From contig JAAFIR010000003.1 of NCBI GenBank assembly GCA_013297885.1, positions 155,422-219,421 on the forward strand: 64,000 bases of DNA, given 5' to 3'. Both the position numbers and the translations under genes were made by a program. Of this stretch, positions 1 through 8,121 are shown in pieces. The notes beneath the pieces were generated by a model. That model made no database searches, was not told where the DNA came from, and saw only the letters and a program-made list of their open reading frames with translations. Source of the DNA: Leptospirales bacterium. Its GTDB lineage: Bacteria > Spirochaetota > Leptospiria > Leptospirales > Leptospiraceae. The number at the start of each line of letters is the position of its first letter. The stretch's first letter is position 1.

Positions 1-44
1 GTTATTAATTTTATTTGAGGATTTTTTTTTTTGCAAAAAGCTTT

Positions 45-211
45 ATTATTAATTCACATTACATACTCAGTATTAAGATGAGGTTTTAGGATACACCTAG
101 CAAAGGGCGTGGTACAGGTTTTCGATTTTATTTGTTAATAATGAATTTGTATTTCTCTTTAGTAAACAAAAATATTCTAGAAAATAATTTTAAGTTACAT
201 GAGTTATTAAA
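45..211. repeat. MITE-like intergenic repeat, copy 1
   Basis: This copy aligns over its length with 42488-42657 in the same orientation. Shared blocks include GATGAGGTTTT (copy 2 GGTGAGGTTTT), an AGGGCGTG core, TTCTCTTTAGTAAA, ATTCTAG and a closing TACATGAGTTATTAA. The two ends are imperfect inverted repeats: a left end near TTAATTCACATTAC, and a right end whose complement reads TTAATAACTCATGTAAC. Size (~167 bp), terminal inverted repeats and absence of an ORF suggest a miniature inverted-repeat or REP-like element. It is more diverged than the second copy, so it is probably older. No transposase was seen in the window. Confidence 0.6.
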
Positions 212-283
212 ATAAACTAAACTAATTCCTAAATGAATTTTTGGTGGTGAGCTTTTATTAAATTTATTTCAAATTTAATAAAA

Positions 284-1384
284 TCATTTTATCGAAGGAA
301 TAATCTCAATTAATAAGATATGTGGTTTACATAAAAATCTAATCCTTGGTGCAACATGTCCTTCAAAACCAAGTCCTCTACTTAAAATAATTTTTTGGGA
401 ATTCAGCTCATTTAATCCTCCAGCAGCAATTTTTCTGGAAACATCAGAAAGTTTAATTATAGGACCAAGGAATGGGAGTTGAACTTGTCCACCATGAGTA
501 TGACCAGCAAATACTAAATCAAATTGATTTTGTTGCAGATGAAAAATTACATCTGGTCTATGGGTAAATAAAATTTTAAAATTAGTATCTAAAATTTCTT
601 TTTGCAAATTTGAAATTAAATTTTTGTTATGATAGTTTTTTAAATCTAAACCAATAAGACCAATTTTGTTTTTTTCAATATCTAAAATTTCAGATTTATC
701 ATTTAAGTTTTGAAAAGAAATATTTTTTGTAAATTCTCCAATTGAAAAAATATTGTCCACATCACCTGTTACAAAATAAGAATTTTTATTTTTTTTAAAC
801 CCTCTTAGATATTCTTCAACTCCTTTTTTTAAATCAATATGGTTCAAAACATCTCCGGTAAATAAAATCAAATCTGGTTGAAACTCATTTGAAGCCTCTC
901 TTGCTCTAAGATGTACAGCTTTAATTCCATCAGTTTGTAAATCACTAATATGGGTAATCTTTATTTTTGAATTTATTTTGTCTGAATAAATTGAAATTTT
1001 TTCAACTTCTAAGTTATTTGGTTCATACACTTCTGAATAAAATTTTAGTATTATCAAAAATAAACTTACAAAAATAAAATATTTTTTTCTTAAAACAAAA
1101 CTTAGAATTAAAAAATATATAGGAATAAAAACAGTTAATGTTGTCCACAAATAGCGAATTTTTAAAAAAGATGAAAATCTGAATACTAAACTAAAAACTA
1201 AAACAAATAAAAATAAAACCAAAATTGTGAATAAAAAAGTTTTGATAAAATTTAAATTAAACTCTGAAAAAAAAGGAAGATTCTTTTTTTTAAAAAAGTA
1301 ATGTAAAACAAAATAATTTCCTATTAAAAATGTAAAATCCCAAATAAAATTTTGAAAACTAAAATGATTGATATAAAAATTCAT
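284..1384 (-). CDS. membrane-anchored metallophosphoesterase-like protein with altered metal motifs
   Basis: This 366-residue protein has about four hydrophobic segments in residues 10-115, followed by a calcineurin-like phosphoesterase domain of the YkuE/YaeI kind. Visible motifs are HISDLQTDG near residue 146, LFTGDVLN, YFVTGDVDN, a THRPD block and GHTHGGQ near residue 296. The usual DxH of motif 1 reads D-L-Q and the usual GN(H/D) block reads G-D-V-D. Two classical metal or catalytic positions are therefore changed, while GDV and GHTH remain. It starts at ATG. It stands alone between a MITE-like repeat downstream and a long gene-free stretch upstream. The substrate is unknown, and altered or lost activity is possible. 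Confidence 0.8.
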   Translation of the reverse strand: MNFYINHFSFQNFIWDFTFLIGNYFVLHYFFKKKNLPFFSEFNLNFIKTFLFTILVLFLFVLVFSLVFRFSSFLKIRYLWTTLTVFIPIYFLILSFVLRKKYFIFVSLFLIILKFYSEVYEPNNLEVEKISIYSDKINSKIKITHISDLQTDGIKAVHLRAREASNEFQPDLILFTGDVLNHIDLKKGVEEYLRGFKKNKNSYFVTGDVDNIFSIGEFTKNISFQNLNDKSEILDIEKNKIGLIGLDLKNYHNKNLISNLQKEILDTNFKILFTHRPDVIFHLQQNQFDLVFAGHTHGGQVQLPFLGPIIKLSDVSRKIAAGGLNELNSQKIILSRGLGFEGHVAPRIRFLCKPHILLIEIIPSIK

Positions 1385-2617
1385 TAGATATTCAATTTAA
1401 CAAAGTTTTATATTTTGGGAATCATAAAAATTAATTGAATGAATATTAAATAATTTTTTAAATTTGATATAATACTTTTTTTAAAAATAATTTATAAAGA
1501 TTTGAATTTAGTATTCAATATTTTCAATTAAAATTTTCTTTTCTACATCGCTAAATCTAGAAGCTAATTTTAGTTTTCATAATTTATTTTATCTATTTGA
1601 GCTAAATTAAATTCCACAACTAGTTAAAAAAGTTTCAAAATAATAATAATTATTTTTATTTGAAAAGTAATTTTTCCAATGTTTTAAAATTAATTCATAT
1701 TCATTTATTATTAATTATCATTCATTTTTTAAATGAGATTTTATAAATAGCTCTTAAAAATTTTAATTTCCCTATTTAAAACTCATGAATAATGTATAAC
1801 TTATTTTAGAACTGCGTGTGAATAATAATCGATTCTTTGAGCAGTTCGATTGAGTATTAACATAAAAAAACTTTGTCAATTTAAATATATCCAACTGGGG
1901 TATTTAAATCATTTATAAAAATTTTTATTTCTTTGTTAAAAAAACTAAGCTAATTTTCAAAACAGAATGCGAAGGGATTAAAGCGTTTCCGAATGAATAG
2001 CCTCTAAATTTGTTGAAATGATTCAGAAGTTGCAAATTGGCTATTTAATTTGAATAGTAGCAAGGGTCATATTATAGTTTTTCCCTTTGTAATGAAAAAT
2101 GTTGAATTAAGAATTACAAATGAAAATTTTTTTGACTTAACATTCGATTCTTCATTTTGCAATTTCTGTAAGAAAGCCATTCTTCTCTAACTTTCAAATA
2201 TCCATTTTTTTTCTCTGAAGCAGAAAAGAAAAATTTACCCATCATGATTCTATTTTTAAAATAGTGATTCTGAATCTATTTTTTTAAACTAAAATTCTTT
2301 TGGATTTTTGGTTTATTCAAATAATAAAATAACTATATTAGCTAAATCTAATAAAGAATTTTAGAATATTCTAAAGTACTAATTGATTGTTTAGGTACTA
2401 CTTTTTTGAATAGTGAAAATTTTTAAAACTCATAAAAATCAATGTTTATAAGGGTTTTGTACTAAACGAATGATTATGTCTCACGATAGCAATTGTTAGA
2501 CGATACTATTCAAAAAATTACAGATTTTTTATCCTAAAAAACTTTTTTTTATATAAAAAATTGTACCAAAGCCGAAAATGTCCATATAAGACATAAAAAA
2601 ATTATGGTAGGCAAGAG
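1385..2617. other. 1.2-kb gene-free intergenic region
   Basis: No ORF with convincing coding character is visible on either strand, and no tRNA-like or rRNA-like sequence was recognised. The stretch is extremely AT-rich. It contains a decayed copy of the structured repeat family at about 1965-2070. The promoter for the rpsU-dnaG-rpoD operon must lie toward its right end, but I could not pick a convincing -35/-10 pair. It could hold a degraded gene or an unrecognised small RNA. Confidence 0.6.
1965..2070 (-). repeat. decayed copy of the structured intergenic repeat family
   Basis: On the minus strand this reads CTTGCTAC near the left, then a stretch containing GGCTATTC, and ends CGCTTTAATCCCTTCGC. 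That matches the right half of the copy at 16700-16868 (GCTAC ... GGCTATTC ... CGCTTCAATCCCTTT). The GGGCG-type left end is not recognisable, so this copy appears truncated and eroded. Pairing between CTATTC and GAATAG segments is partly retained. Confidence 0.45.
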
Positions 2618-2839
2618 TTGGACAATCAGACAATTTCACAAAACTTTAGAAAAATTCTTTCAAGATATGTAAATTATAGAGGGATAGATATAGTTCTTCA
2701 TTTAAAAGATGGTTCGATTATCGAACTTGACAAAAACCGCAGAATTGATGGTGATGTAGTTATCAAAAACGGTAAAGAAGGCGTTGTTGCTCGAATTGAG
2801 CTTGCAAACATTAGAAAAGCCGATTTTTTTGCAGCTTAA
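2618..2839 (+). CDS. small conserved-looking protein at the head of the rpsU operon
   Basis: This 73-residue ORF begins with TTG at 2618, preceded by a purine-rich GGTAGGCAAGAG segment that can serve as ribosome binding site. No in-frame ATG exists to replace it. Residues 20-70 alternate hydrophobic and charged residues (IVLHLKDGSIIELD, then GDVVIKNGKEGVVARIEL), which suggests a small beta-rich fold. It lies 72 bp upstream of rpsU on the same strand and is probably co-transcribed. I do not recognise the family. Codon use and position support a real gene, but no function can be given. Confidence 0.6.
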   Translation: MDNQTISQNFRKILSRYVNYRGIDIVLHLKDGSIIELDKNRRIDGDVVIKNGKEGVVARIELANIRKADFFAA

Positions 2840-2911
2840 AAATTAAATACTTGAATCCTGACCTATATCGAAAATTTTGGTATCAGTATGAATTTTAAGG
2901 AATTTAGATAG

Positions 2912-3121
2912 ATGGTCGGTATTGTAATTAAAGATGGTGAGTCAATAGAAGGTGCATTAAGAAGATTTAAAAGAGATTGTGCAAATGCTGGAATTTTAAG
3001 TGAAATCAAAAAAAGAGAACATTTTGAAAAACCAAGTATCATCAAAAAAAAAGCAATAGATACCGCTAAAAGAAAAAGAGATAAAAAAAAGAGAAACTTC
3101 GCTAAAAAAGAAAAACCTTAG
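2912..3121 (+). CDS. rpsU: 30S ribosomal protein S21
   Basis: This 69-residue basic protein has the S21 core: GESIEGALRRFKRDCANAG at residues 9-27 followed by EIKKREHFEKPS. A long lysine/arginine-rich tail follows, as expected for a protein that binds 16S rRNA near the anti-Shine-Dalgarno end of the small subunit. It begins at ATG. It is followed after 15 bp by yqeY and then dnaG and rpoD, reproducing the classical macromolecular-synthesis operon in which S21, primase and primary sigma factor are co-expressed. Confidence 0.97.
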   Translation: MVGIVIKDGESIEGALRRFKRDCANAGILSEIKKREHFEKPSIIKKKAIDTAKRKRDKKKRNFAKKEKP

Positions 3122-3136
3122 TCTTTAGGTATAATC

Positions 3137-3592
3137 TTGTCACTTCAACAAAAAATTAACGATGACCTCAAACAAGCTTTAATAGCAAAAGACGAATTAA
3201 AGCTTTCTACTCTACGTTTATTAAAATCAGATATTCAATATGAATTAACAAAAACTGGTGCAACTTCAATTTCTGATGAACAAGTATCAAATTTAATTAA
3301 ATCCAATCAAAAAAAACGCAAAGAAGCAGCAAGTGAATATAGAAAAGCAAACAGAATTGATCTTGCTGAAAAAGAAGAATCTGAAGAACAAATCTTAATT
3401 TCTTATCTTCCAGCTTCTATGCCAGAAACAGAAATCAAATTAGTAGTTGAAAAAATAATCGCTGAACTAAATGCCAAAACTCCAAATGAAGCTGGCAAAG
3501 TAATTGGAAAAGTAATGTTAGAGCTAAAAGGCAAAAATGCAGACGGCTCTATTGTTTCAAATTTAGTAAAAACTCTTCTTTCAAATTCTTAA
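3137..3592 (+). CDS. yqeY: GatB/YqeY domain protein
   Basis: This 151-residue YqeY-family protein resembles the tail domain of the GatB subunit of Asp/Glu-tRNA amidotransferase. The typical N-terminal helix SLQQKINDDLKQAL, the TLRLLKSDIQYELTKTG block and the C-terminal NEAGKVIGKVMLELKGKADG-like segment are all visible. The start is TTG at 3137, with TAGGT just upstream; no ATG is available nearby. In many bacteria this gene sits between rpsU and dnaG, as here. It probably binds tRNA, but its physiological role is not settled. Confidence 0.92.
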   Translation: MSLQQKINDDLKQALIAKDELKLSTLRLLKSDIQYELTKTGATSISDEQVSNLIKSNQKKRKEAASEYRKANRIDLAEKEESEEQILISYLPASMPETEIKLVVEKIIAELNAKTPNEAGKVIGKVMLELKGKNADGSIVSNLVKTLLSNS

Positions 3593-3606
3593 TCTAGGAG
3601 ATTTTA

Positions 3607-5361
3607 ATGTCTTCCGATTTTACAAAAAAAATTAAATCAGAAGTCAGTATTGAATCTTATATTTCTAGGTTTTTAAAATTAAATAAAAAAGGCAGAAATT
3701 TTTTAGGACTTTGTCCTTTTCATAATGAGAAATCTCCTTCATTTAATGTCTCACCTGAAAAACAAATTTATCATTGTTTTGGTTGTGGTGCTTCAGGAGA
3801 TATTTTTAATTTTGTAAAAGAATACAACCGAGTTGATTTTGTTAGGTCAATGGAAATTCTTTCTGAATTTTCAGGAATTCCAATAGAAAGAAATCCAAAC
3901 CAAAACATTTTAGATAAAGAAAAAGAAGAAATGTATTCTTTAAATCAAAAATTTTTGGAATTCTTCAGATCCAATTTAAAATCCCAATATGGCAAACTTG
4001 CAAAAGAATATTTAGATTCCAGAAAAATTTCTGAATCTAGAATTGAAATCTTTAAATTAGGTTATTCATTTCCTGATTATAATAATTGGCAAAGTTTAAA
4101 TTTATCCGAAAAAGAAGTTTTACTTGCAATCAAACTTGGACTATTAAAAAAATCAGAGAACAACCATTTATACGATTTTTTTAGAGACAGAGTTATGTTT
4201 CCCATTTTTGATATCAACCAAAAAGTAGTTGGTTTTGGTGGAAGAATTCTTTCTAAAACTTCAGAAGAAGCAAAATACATAAACAGTCCAGCTTCTCCTA
4301 TTTATGATAAAGGGAAAATGTTTTTTAATTTGAACCTTGCTTCTAAATCTATTCGTACAAGTAGAGAAGCAATTTTAGTAGAAGGATATCTAGATGTAAT
4401 TGGACTTCATTCAAAAGAAATCGAAAATGTTGTTGCTCCTCTTGGAACATCTGTCACAGATAAACAAGTTCAAAAATTGAAGTCTTATGCTGACAAAGTT
4501 ATTTTACTTTTTGATGGCGATAAAGCTGGAAGAAAAGCAGCTTATAAAGCAACTGAAATTTGTATAAAAGAAAATTTGAACTCAGAGATAGTTCTTTTAA
4601 AGGATTCTAAAGATCCTTTTGATTTGTCTATTGAGCATACAAAATTAGAACTTTTTGAGCTATTACAAAATCGAATTTCAGCTTCCAGCTTTATTATTAA
4701 TGAAACTGTTGGAAATATCAACCCTGCTTCAAAACCAGAAGATAAAAAAAATGCAGTTGGAAAATTATTTGATTTTATTAAGTCTCTTAAAACTGAAACT
4801 GAAATTGAATCTTATTTATTGGAAGGTTCAAAAAAAATTGGTCTCAGTTTTGATTCATTAAAAAATGATTTTAAATCAGGTGGTTTAAAATTAGCCTTTG
4901 TAGAATCCGATAATAAAAAAGAGCTTAAAAAAAAATCTACGTCTTTACCAATTTTAGAGAGGAGTATAATTGTTTTGTTTTTAATTTATCCAAATTTACA
5001 GTCAAAAATTAACGATCTTTTAGATTTGGATTTTGAAGACCAAACAGCATTTATAACACTGGAGTGGATCAAAAATAAACTTTCAAATGAGGAAGAATAT
5101 TCTCACCAAAGTTTTATTGAATCAGGATTTGGTGATAGGATTAACTCAGAGTTAAACGAAATAATAATTGAGTTAAATACTGATTTGTCTATTGAGGAAT
5201 TAGAAATTAATTTAAAATCCTTGATTCTACAAAAGAAAATAAAAACATTTGAATTAGTACAAAGAAATTATAGTTTTAACACTCCAGAAGATTTTCTAAA
5301 ATATAAAGAATTAGTTAGCGAAAAAGAAAAAGTAGAATTAGAATTTAAACAGTTAAACTAA
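3607..5361 (+). CDS. dnaG: DNA primase
   Basis: This is the 584-residue primase that makes RNA primers at the replication fork together with the replicative helicase. The N-terminal CHC2 zinc ribbon is complete, with ligands C36, H39, C57 and C60. The catalytic core includes the TOPRIM elements LVEGYLDVIGL near residue 261 and LLFDGDKAGRKAA near residue 300. The C-terminal third is divergent, as is usual for the helicase-interaction region. ATG is preceded by CTAGGAG. The gene follows yqeY by 14 bp and precedes rpoD by 9 bp, so all are almost certainly one transcript. Confidence 0.97.
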   Translation: MSSDFTKKIKSEVSIESYISRFLKLNKKGRNFLGLCPFHNEKSPSFNVSPEKQIYHCFGCGASGDIFNFVKEYNRVDFVRSMEILSEFSGIPIERNPNQNILDKEKEEMYSLNQKFLEFFRSNLKSQYGKLAKEYLDSRKISESRIEIFKLGYSFPDYNNWQSLNLSEKEVLLAIKLGLLKKSENNHLYDFFRDRVMFPIFDINQKVVGFGGRILSKTSEEAKYINSPASPIYDKGKMFFNLNLASKSIRTSREAILVEGYLDVIGLHSKEIENVVAPLGTSVTDKQVQKLKSYADKVILLFDGDKAGRKAAYKATEICIKENLNSEIVLLKDSKDPFDLSIEHTKLELFELLQNRISASSFIINETVGNINPASKPEDKKNAVGKLFDFIKSLKTETEIESYLLEGSKKIGLSFDSLKNDFKSGGLKLAFVESDNKKELKKKSTSLPILERSIIVLFLIYPNLQSKINDLLDLDFEDQTAFITLEWIKNKLSNEEEYSHQSFIESGFGDRINSELNEIIIELNTDLSIEELEINLKSLILQKKIKTFELVQRNYSFNTPEDFLKYKELVSEKEKVELEFKQLN

Positions 5362-5370
5362 AGAGGGATT

Positions 5371-7146
5371 ATGGATAATTTATTAGAGTTACCTGAATTA
5401 CAAAAAATTATAGCAATTGGTAAAGCAAATTCAGAAGTATCTTATGATGAAATTAATGAAATTTTACCAGATAAAATTTTAAACTCAGAAAAAATTGATG
5501 ATGTTTTCACTCTTCTTCATGAATTGGGAATTGATGTTGTCGAAGAATATTCTAAAAAGTCCCTTGAAAATCATCAACCATCTACTATTGAAGAAAAAAA
5601 AGAAAAAAAAGAAAGAGATGAAAAACCTGCAAAAAAGAAAAAAGAACCTGCAGGAAATGGAAACTCTGAAGATCCAATAAGACTTTATTTAAAAGAAATA
5701 GGAAAAGTTAGTTTAATTTCTGGTGAAACAGAAATTTTCTTAGCAAAAAGAATTGAGAAGGGTGAAAAAATAATTGAGGAAACTATTCTTTCTTCTAGCA
5801 TTCTTCGTGCAAACTTCACAAAACTAATGCCTAAAATTAAATCAAAAAAAATCCGTGTTCATGAATTAGTAAAAGTAGATAAACTATATGCATTAAATAA
5901 TTTTGAATCTGATAAATTAGAAAAAATATTTTTTCACAATATGGAAATCATTCAAAATGAAGAAAAAACTTTTATTGAGTCCATGAACAAAATTAAAAAA
6001 TATTCAGAGAACTCAAAAAAATATAAAGAACTAAAAGAAAAAATTGAAATAACCCATACCAAAATAGAAACTGCAGCTCGTCAAATTGGAGTATCTCAAA
6101 GAGAGATACAAAAAATTTCACAAAAAATCAAATCAATGGTTTTTAGAATCAAAGAGATAGATAGACATTTTTTAAAAATCAAAGCTAGATATGGTCATGA
6201 TGTAAAAGAAATAAAAGCATTTAACCGTTTTATAGAAAAAAACGAAAACATGGATGAGATTGAAAAATTAATGGGTGTAGATATTGATGAAGTAAGAGAA
6301 GTCATCAAAGACATCCGTAATAATGAAAGAAAACTCCGCAGGATGGAACAAGAAGCTGGTTCAACAACAGCAGAAATCAAAGACTGGGGTGAAAAAATCA
6401 TGAAAGGTGAAAGAGAAATTGCACAAGCCAAAAAAGAATTGGTAAAAGCAAATCTCCGTCTAGTTGTTTCAATTGCAAAACGTTATGCAAACCGAGGAAT
6501 GCATTTTTTTGATTTAATCCAAGAAGGCAACATCGGTTTAATAAAAGCAGTTGATAAATTTGAATACAAAAAAGGTTTTAAATTTTCTACTTATGCAACT
6601 TGGTGGATTCGCCAAGCAATCACAAGAGCAATTTCAGACCAAGCAAGAACCATCCGTGTACCTGTTCATATGATTGAACAAGTGAACAAAGTTGTTCGTG
6701 AGCAAAGATTATTCGTTCAAGAATTTGGCAGGGACCCAACTAATGAAGAAATTTCTGAAAGACTTGGTTGGCCTGTTGCAAAAGTGAAAGCTGTAAAAAG
6801 TGTTGGTAAAGAGCCAATCTCACTTGAAATACCAGTTGGAACAGAAGAAGACTCTGAGCTTGGAGATTTCATCGAAGACAAAGAAGTTGAATCACCACTT
6901 AACTCTGCTGCTGGTTCAATTCTAGCAGAACAAATCCGACAAGTTCTTCACACACTTCCAGCTCGTGAACAAAAAGTTATTAGAATGCGTTTTGGTTTGG
7001 ATGATGGTTATGCTCAAACACTAGAAGAGGTTGGTTATCAATTTAAAGTTACTAGAGAACGTATTCGTCAAATTGAGGCAAAGGCTCTCAGAAGACTTCG
7101 TCACCCAAGTAGATCTAAAAAGTTAAAAGACTATATTGTAGATTAA
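5371..7146 (+). CDS. rpoD: RNA polymerase primary sigma factor (sigma-70)
   Basis: This 591-residue protein has all sigma-70 regions. They are an acidic/lysine-rich region 1.1 (residues 1-95), region 1.2 with [19 protein letters not shown], and a long non-conserved insert of about 240 residues. Region 2 carries [19 protein letters not shown] and [20 protein letters not shown] for -10 recognition and melting. Region 3 follows, and then region 4 with the helix-turn-helix ending [20 protein letters not shown] good AGAGGG ribosome site precedes ATG. It is the last gene of the rpsU-dnaG operon. A structured repeat begins 4 bp after its stop codon. Confidence 0.97.
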   Translation: MDNLLELPELQKIIAIGKANSEVSYDEINEILPDKILNSEKIDDVFTLLHELGIDVVEEYSKKSLENHQPSTIEEKKEKKERDEKPAKKKKEPAGNGNSEDPIRLYLKEIGKVSLISGETEIFLAKRIEKGEKIIEETILSSSILRANFTKLMPKIKSKKIRVHELVKVDKLYALNNFESDKLEKIFFHNMEIIQNEEKTFIESMNKIKKYSENSKKYKELKEKIEITHTKIETAARQIGVSQREIQKISQKIKSMVFRIKEIDRHFLKIKARYGHDVKEIKAFNRFIEKNENMDEIEKLMGVDIDEVREVIKDIRNNERKLRRMEQEAGSTTAEIKDWGEKIMKGEREIAQAKKELVKANLRLVVSIAKRYANRGMHFFDLIQEGNIGLIKAVDKFEYKKGFKFSTYATWWIRQAITRAISDQARTIRVPVHMIEQVNKVVREQRLFVQEFGRDPTNEEISERLGWPVAKVKAVKSVGKEPISLEIPVGTEEDSELGDFIEDKEVESPLNSAAGSILAEQIRQVLHTLPAREQKVIRMRFGLDDGYAQTLEEVGYQFKVTRERIRQIEAKALRRLRHPSRSKKLKDYIVD

Positions 7147-7149
7147 TTT

Positions 7150-7252
7150 TTGGGCGAATTTTTGCTATTGCAAAAAACACGCTCTCAGCTACTTCTTTAG
7201 ACAGTGTGTTGCAACCCATTGTCTAAAGAACCGCTTCGATCGTTTTCGCTAG
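7150..7252 (+). repeat. structured intergenic repeat family copy after rpoD
   Basis: The copy begins TTTTTGGGCGAATTTTT, which is also found at 63824, and continues through CTCAGCTAC. It then has a perfect 11-bp stem TTCTTTAGACA (7193-7203) with TGTCTAAAGAA (7220-7230), and closes with CGCTTCGATCG. The frame (GGGCGA, GCTAC, hairpin, CGCTTCRATC) is shared with copies at 16700, 34994, 46998 and 63824, although the stem sequence itself differs in each. It starts 4 bp after the rpoD stop, so it lies in the 3' end of that transcript. There is no T-run after the stem, so it does not look like a simple terminator. Confidence 0.6.
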
Positions 7253-7325
7253 AATAGAAAAAATTTTATAGAACATTTTATTTTATTAAACTTAATTCTT
7301 CATTAAAATAGAAAGAAGAAAAAGA

Positions 7326-7360
7326 GGGACTGACTTAATTTTGGAGGGAAAGTCAGTCCT
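7326..7360. other. 10-bp perfect hairpin between rpoD and the lipoprotein gene
   Basis: GGACTGACTT and AAGTCAGTCC form a perfect stem around a 13-nt loop that contains GGAGGG. No T-run follows on either strand, so it is not a typical intrinsic terminator. The rest of the 7147-7472 gap holds the structured repeat (7150-7252). A TATAAT-like hexamer at 7440 may belong to the promoter of the next gene, but it lacks a clear -35 partner. The hairpin could be an operator, an mRNA stability element or a small RNA structure. Confidence 0.45.
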
Positions 7361-7472
7361 AAATTCAGACACACAATTTATCTTAATTTAATTTTCGACA
7401 TGTACGAACTTTTCCCATTATAAATTTAATTTTTTCTTGTATAATTTTTTCATTCAGTACACTTAAAAACAA

Positions 7473-8120
7473 ATGAAGAAATTATTTTTAATTATGTCTC
7501 TTATTTTTTGTAATAATTGTTTTGAGTATGAGGAAACAATAAATTTTAAAAAAGGATTTTCAGGATTTGTGGAAATTTCATATACAGTTCCACTTCACAA
7601 TAAATCTGAAACTTCTTTAATTAAATTTTTACCTATCACTGAAAACGAAATCAATAATAGAATTAACAAAGGTCTATTTAGTAAAAATTTAAAAGTCAAA
7701 GATTTTAATATGAGGATTTTAGATAAAACTGAAATAGATGGAATGTTTTCAAAAAAAGCAAAAGTAAATTATAAATTAGATTTTGGAGATATAACTATTT
7801 TAGATGGAGTCTTAATAGGTTCCATATTTATAAAAAAGAAAAATCAAAATTCAATAAGCATAAAAAGAGAATTTAAATCTGTCTTAAAAACAATAGATCA
7901 AAATTCAACTACAGGTGAGAAAAAAATTTTTTCTGAAACTGCAAGACTTTTAGGTGATGGTCATATTTTATTTAAAGTAAACTTCCCACTAACTTCAGAA
8001 TGTAGGTCTAATAAAGGCGAAATTAGTCTTGGAAATTTGAATTATAAACTCCCATTAATTGAAACAATTGAAAAAGTTGGTAATAAGTCTTGGGACTATT
8101 CTATCACAACGATTTATTAG
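7473..8120 (+). CDS. predicted lipoprotein of unknown function
   Basis: This 215-residue protein has a short lipoprotein signal, MKKLFLIMSLIFCNNC, with the modifiable cysteine at residue 13 or 16 followed by FEYEE. The mature part is beta-rich with no recognised domain. It contains a second region with SECRSNKGEISLGN near the C-terminus. The stop codon is one base before the ATG of the hybrid histidine kinase, so the two are probably co-transcribed. That suggests, without proving, a periplasmic or membrane-associated accessory role for the kinase. Family not recognised. Confidence 0.75.
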   Translation: MKKLFLIMSLIFCNNCFEYEETINFKKGFSGFVEISYTVPLHNKSETSLIKFLPITENEINNRINKGLFSKNLKVKDFNMRILDKTEIDGMFSKKAKVNYKLDFGDITILDGVLIGSIFIKKKNQNSISIKREFKSVLKTIDQNSTTGEKKIFSETARLLGDGHILFKVNFPLTSECRSNKGEISLGNLNYKLPLIETIEKVGNKSWDYSITTIY

Positions 8121-8121
8121 T

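Noticed and set aside
2863..3045. Minus-strand ORF opposite rpsU
   Set aside because: It is antisense to a firmly identified ribosomal protein gene and has no features of its own.
7326..7360. Terminator for rpoD
   Set aside because: The stem is perfect but no T-run follows on the plus or minus strand.
8059..8121. Earlier start for the hybrid histidine kinase at 8059
   Set aside because: It would overlap the preceding gene by 62 bp. ATG at 8122 follows that stop directly and starts a typical cytoplasmic N-terminus.
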